Of a DNA stretch of 15,729 nt, positions 13,186 through 15,729 are shown piece by piece; positions within the stretch are counted from its first letter, which is position 1; every line of letters starts with the position of its first letter. This DNA comes from CAYLNM01 sp964385045. Its GTDB lineage: Bacteria; Planctomycetota; Phycisphaerae; Phycisphaerales; SM1A02. The position numbers were made by a program, and so were the translations under genes. The stretch is taken from assembly GCA_964385045.1 (NCBI GenBank), contig CAYLNM010000107.1, forward strand, positions 1 through 15,729, in the 5' to 3' direction. The notes under the pieces were generated by a model, which was given only the letters and a program-made list of their open reading frames with translations, was not told the DNA's origin and searched no databases.

Positions 13186-15300
13186 TCAGGCGTTCTCGAG
13201 CACCTGGGCCTTGAGGTTCTCCGGCATCGGGCGGTACTCGCCCGGCTCCATGGTGCTGCTGGCCCGGCCCTGGGTCAGGCCGCGGAGCACGGTGGTGTAG
13301 CCGAACATCTCGCTCAGCGGCACCTCGGCGTTGATCACGCGGGTGACGCCGCGGACCTCCGAGTCGACGATCTGGCCGCGGCGGCTGGCCAGGTCGCCCG
13401 AGACGGTGCCGAAGAACTCGTCAGGCGTCGTGACCTGGACCTTCATGATCGGCTCCAGGAGCACCAGGCCCGCCTTGGTGCAGGCCTCGCGGAAGGCGAG
13501 GGCACCGGCCTGCTCGAACGCCACCTGGCTCGAGTCCACGTCGTGGTACGAGCCGAAGACGAGCTCGGCCTTGATGTTCTGGACCGGGTAGCCGCCCAGG
13601 ATGCCCGAGCGGGCCGCGTTGCGGATGCCGGTCTCGACCGACGGGATGTACTCGCGGGGGATGACGCCCTGCGTGATCTTGTCGACGAAGGCGATGCCGT
13701 CCTTCATCTCCAGGCCCTCGGCCTCGGCCTCCTCGGCCGTGCACGGGTACACCGAGAGCACGGCGTCGCCGTACTGGCCGCGACCGCCGGTCTGCTTGAC
13801 GAACTTGCCGCGGACCTCCTCGGCCGGACCCGAGATCGCCTCGCGGTAGCTCACCCGCGGCTGACCGACGTTCACGCCGATCTTCATGTCGCGGACGAGC
13901 TTGTTCTTGATGATCTCGAGATGCAGCTCGCCCATGCCGGCGATGATGGTCTCGCCGGTCTCGTCGTTGTAGTTGGCCTGGAACGACGGATCCTCGCGCT
14001 TGATGGTCGTGAGGGCCTCGCCGAGCTTCTTCTTGTCGTCGGCCGTGATCGGCTCGATCGACATCGAGATCACCGGCTCGGGGAACTCCATCCGCTCGAG
14101 GATGATCGGGTCGTCCGGGTCGCAGAGCGTGTCGCCCGTCATCGAGTTCCGCAGGCCGATCACGGCGACGATGCCGCCGGCCTCGGCCACGTCGAGCGCC
14201 TCGCGGTCCTTGGCGTGCATCGCGAAGATGCGCGAGACGTTCTCCTTCTTGCCGTTGCCCGGGTTCAGGACGCGGGTGCCGCGGGGCAGCCGGCCCGAGT
14301 AGATCCGGACGTAGGACAGGTCGCCGTGGGTGTCGGAGACGACCTTGAAGACGAGGCCGGAGAACGGCGCGTCCGGGCTGTGCGGACGGGTCAGCTCGAT
14401 CTCCTTGTCCCGCGGGTCGGTGCCCTTGACCTCGGGGACCTGGGTCGGATCCGGCAGGTAGTCGATGACGCCGTTGAGCACGCGCTGCACGCCGATGTTC
14501 TTCAGGGCCGAGCCGCAGAAGGTCGGGTGGCACTTGTGCTCGATCGTGCCCTTGCGGAGCGCGGCCTTGATCTCGTCCACGGTGATCGACGACTCGTCCT
14601 CGAGGTACTTCTCCATGAGGGAGTCGTCCATCTCGACGGCGTTCTCGACCATCTCGTGGCGGTAGACCTCGGCCGTCTCCTTCAGGTCGTCGGGGATGTC
14701 CTTCTCGGTGACGATCGCCCCGAGCTCGCCCTCGTCGAAGTAGTACGCCTTCATGTCGAGGAGGTCGATGATCCCCTGGAACGAGTCGCTCGCCCCGATC
14801 GGCAGCTGCACCGCGATCGGCTTCACGCCGAGCCGCTCCTTGATCGACTTGAAGGAGAAGTCGAAGTCGGCGCCGATCTTGTCCATCTTGTTGATGAAGC
14901 AGATCCGCGGGACGCCGTAGCGATCGGCCTGCCGCCACACCGTCTCGGACTGGGCCTCGACGCCCTCCTTGCCGTCGAACACCACGATCGCGCCGTCGAG
15001 CACCCGCATGGACCGCTCGACCTCGATGGTGAAGTCGACGTGGCCCGGGGTGTCGATCAGGTTGATCGTGTACTCGGTGTCCTTGTAGATCCAGGGGCAG
15101 GTCGTCGCGGCCGACTGGATCGTGATGCCGCGCTCCTGCTCCTCCTGGAGGAAGTCCATGGTCGCGGTGCCCTCGTGCACCTCGCCCATCTTGTAGTTGC
15201 GGCCGGTGTAGTACAGGATCCGCTCGGTCACCGTCGTCTTGCCCGCGTCGATGTGGGCACAGACGCCGATGTTCCGGAACTTGGAGAGGTCGAGGGCCAT
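13186..15300 (-). CDS. fusA: Translation elongation factor G (EF-G)
   Basis: The GTPase that drives translocation of tRNAs and mRNA on the ribosome and helps recycle ribosomes. The 704 residues match full family length. GTP-binding motifs: G1 AHIDAGKTT (15-23), switch I RGITIQSAA (57-65), G3 DTPGH (83-87), G4 NKMD (137-140) and G5 GSALKN (263-268, usually GSAFKN). Domain III shows GELHLEI, domain IV SYREAI and QTGGRGQYGDAV, and domain V EPIMKVQVTTPDEFFGTVSGDLASRRGQI. The sequence looks like a classical EF-G1 rather than the divergent EF-G2 paralogues, though paralogy cannot be settled from one copy. The start at 15300 gives the canonical N-terminus, but only a weak GAG lies upstream. The gene is not followed by tuf and is separated from the next gene by 270 nt, so it appears to be a stand-alone unit rather than part of a str operon; the upstream side lies beyond the window. 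Confidence 0.97.
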   Translation of the reverse strand: MALDLSKFRNIGVCAHIDAGKTTVTERILYYTGRNYKMGEVHEGTATMDFLQEEQERGITIQSAATTCPWIYKDTEYTINLIDTPGHVDFTIEVERSMRVLDGAIVVFDGKEGVEAQSETVWRQADRYGVPRICFINKMDKIGADFDFSFKSIKERLGVKPIAVQLPIGASDSFQGIIDLLDMKAYYFDEGELGAIVTEKDIPDDLKETAEVYRHEMVENAVEMDDSLMEKYLEDESSITVDEIKAALRKGTIEHKCHPTFCGSALKNIGVQRVLNGVIDYLPDPTQVPEVKGTDPRDKEIELTRPHSPDAPFSGLVFKVVSDTHGDLSYVRIYSGRLPRGTRVLNPGNGKKENVSRIFAMHAKDREALDVAEAGGIVAVIGLRNSMTGDTLCDPDDPIILERMEFPEPVISMSIEPITADDKKKLGEALTTIKREDPSFQANYNDETGETIIAGMGELHLEIIKNKLVRDMKIGVNVGQPRVSYREAISGPAEEVRGKFVKQTGGRGQYGDAVLSVYPCTAEEAEAEGLEMKDGIAFVDKITQGVIPREYIPSVETGIRNAARSGILGGYPVQNIKAELVFGSYHDVDSSQVAFEQAGALAFREACTKAGLVLLEPIMKVQVTTPDEFFGTVSGDLASRRGQIVDSEVRGVTRVINAEVPLSEMFGYTTVLRGLTQGRASSTMEPGEYRPMPENLKAQVLENA

Positions 15301-15695
15301 GTGGGGACTCGCGTGTACGGGGGTGACGGGTGAGGTCGAGGTGGCCTCGGCGTCGCGGCCGGCCAGGAGGGCGGACCGCGAAGCGTCGGCGTGAAGCGCG
15401 TGCTCCGGGTTCGTGGACCATTCGTGCCCCGTGAGGACGAGGGTCCGCGGGCGACGCCCGCCGCGGGCGACGCAGAGCGTGATGTCGAGCGGCCGAGGCC
15501 GCGGTCGTCCGTCCGTCCCGCCGACGGGCGACGCCGCGGCATCGTCAGCGGGAGGGAGCGGACACGTCCGGATCGTTCAACGGCGGCTCCCTTCGTCCGA
15601 CGTCGGGACGCCGCCCGGGCGAGCCCGACCGGCGACCGGTGCATCCGCAGGATCTCCCGTCGGACGCCGTGACGGCGCCGAAACGGGAATCCCGA
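15301..15695 (-). other. Long putative fusA 5' leader, no convincing gene
   Basis: About 390 nt lie between the fusA promoter and its start codon. I find no protein with recognisable features on either strand. It holds a 13-bp direct repeat CCGCGGGCGACGC at 15445-15457 and 15461-15473 (period 16 bp), whose core GGGCGACGC recurs at 15526-15534. It also holds a GCGGCC/GGCCGC near-palindrome around 15490-15503 and a palindrome CGGGAATCCCG (15684-15694) right after the -10, where transcription should start. I recognise no known riboswitch or ribosomal-protein leader. Confidence 0.45.
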
Positions 15696-15723
15696 ATGGT
15701 AGCCCGCCGCGGCGCAGCGTCAA
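15696..15723 (-). promoter_or_regulatory. Sigma-70-type promoter for fusA
   Basis: On the minus strand: -35 TTGACG (plus-strand 15718-15723, five of six matches to TTGACA), a 16-nt spacer, then -10 TACCAT (15696-15701, four of six). It is the best two-box promoter match I see in the window, and it points at fusA. The start site would fall at about 15689, inside the palindrome at 15684-15694. Confidence 0.55.
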
Positions 15724-15729
15724 CGCGGG

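Noticed and set aside
11005..15333. A plus-strand open frame of about 1,440 codons antisense to the phosphatase and fusA.
   Set aside because: Its composition (Arg/Gly/Asp/His/Leu) is the mirror of codon bias in the opposite genes, and both opposite genes show complete, well-conserved motifs. No motif is visible in the antisense product.
15445..15534. The GGGCGACGC-containing repeats as an iteron-type origin or CRISPR remnant.
   Set aside because: Only three irregularly spaced copies with no replication gene nearby. They are more likely a leader feature or composition bias.
15228..15644. A possible 138-residue upstream protein overlapping the fusA start on the same strand.
   Set aside because: Ser/Arg/Pro/Thr-rich low complexity, no Shine-Dalgarno of note, and the 3' part is a shifted reading of fusA. 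A short regulatory peptide cannot be excluded, but nothing supports it.

Overview
The window is a very GC-rich stretch of bacterial chromosome. By eye it is well above 70% G+C, and nearly every third codon position is G or C. It carries eight protein-coding genes: seven complete and one cut by the left edge. I see no tRNA, rRNA, insertion sequence, phage gene or CRISPR array. The mix of genes (an EF-G of the EF-G1 type, a GldA/GldF/GldG-like ABC operon followed by a DUF4340 protein, a multi-membrane-span SpoIIE-type phosphatase, a histidine-degradation gene, and Ala/Asp/Gly/Pro-rich linkers inserted in housekeeping proteins) would fit a high-GC planctomycete, perhaps of the Phycisphaerae. That placement is inference; no marker in the window proves it.

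Left part (1-1900). The 5' third of hutU (urocanate hydratase) reads leftwards out of the window. Divergent from it is a PrmC/HemK-type glutamine methyltransferase with an unusually long linker between its N-terminal and catalytic domains. Next, on the minus strand, is a 590-residue signalling protein: an N-terminal PAS-like region, a GAF domain, a helical hairpin that looks like a histidine-kinase dimerisation domain without its histidine, and a C-terminal receiver domain.

Centre (3676-9658). A divergent intergenic region with an 8-bp inverted repeat and a helically phased 10-bp tandem repeat leads into a tightly coupled four-gene plus-strand operon: ABC ATPase (GldA/NosF type), six-span ABC-2 permease (GldF type), GldG/ABC_transp_aux protein and DUF4340 protein. 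All three junctions are ATGA overlaps with good Shine-Dalgarno sequences. The products should form one inner-membrane machine with two large anchored extracytoplasmic subunits; its substrate is unknown outside the Bacteroidetes gliding system.

Right part (9725-15729). Three minus-strand genes converge on that operon. fusA (EF-G) comes first, with a recognisable promoter at the far right edge, an apparent leader of about 390 nt and two hairpins after the stop codon. Then come a six-span SpoIIE/PP2C phosphatase and ribD (riboflavin deaminase/reductase), which overlap by a GTGA.

The window is largely ordinary chromosome. The points most worth a second look are the kinase-like GAF-receiver protein that has lost its phospho-acceptor histidine, the translational coupling of a membrane PP2C phosphatase to ribD, the long fusA leader and its strand-specific 3' hairpin, and the phased repeat between the divergent promoters. 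None is strong evidence for a wholly new system.
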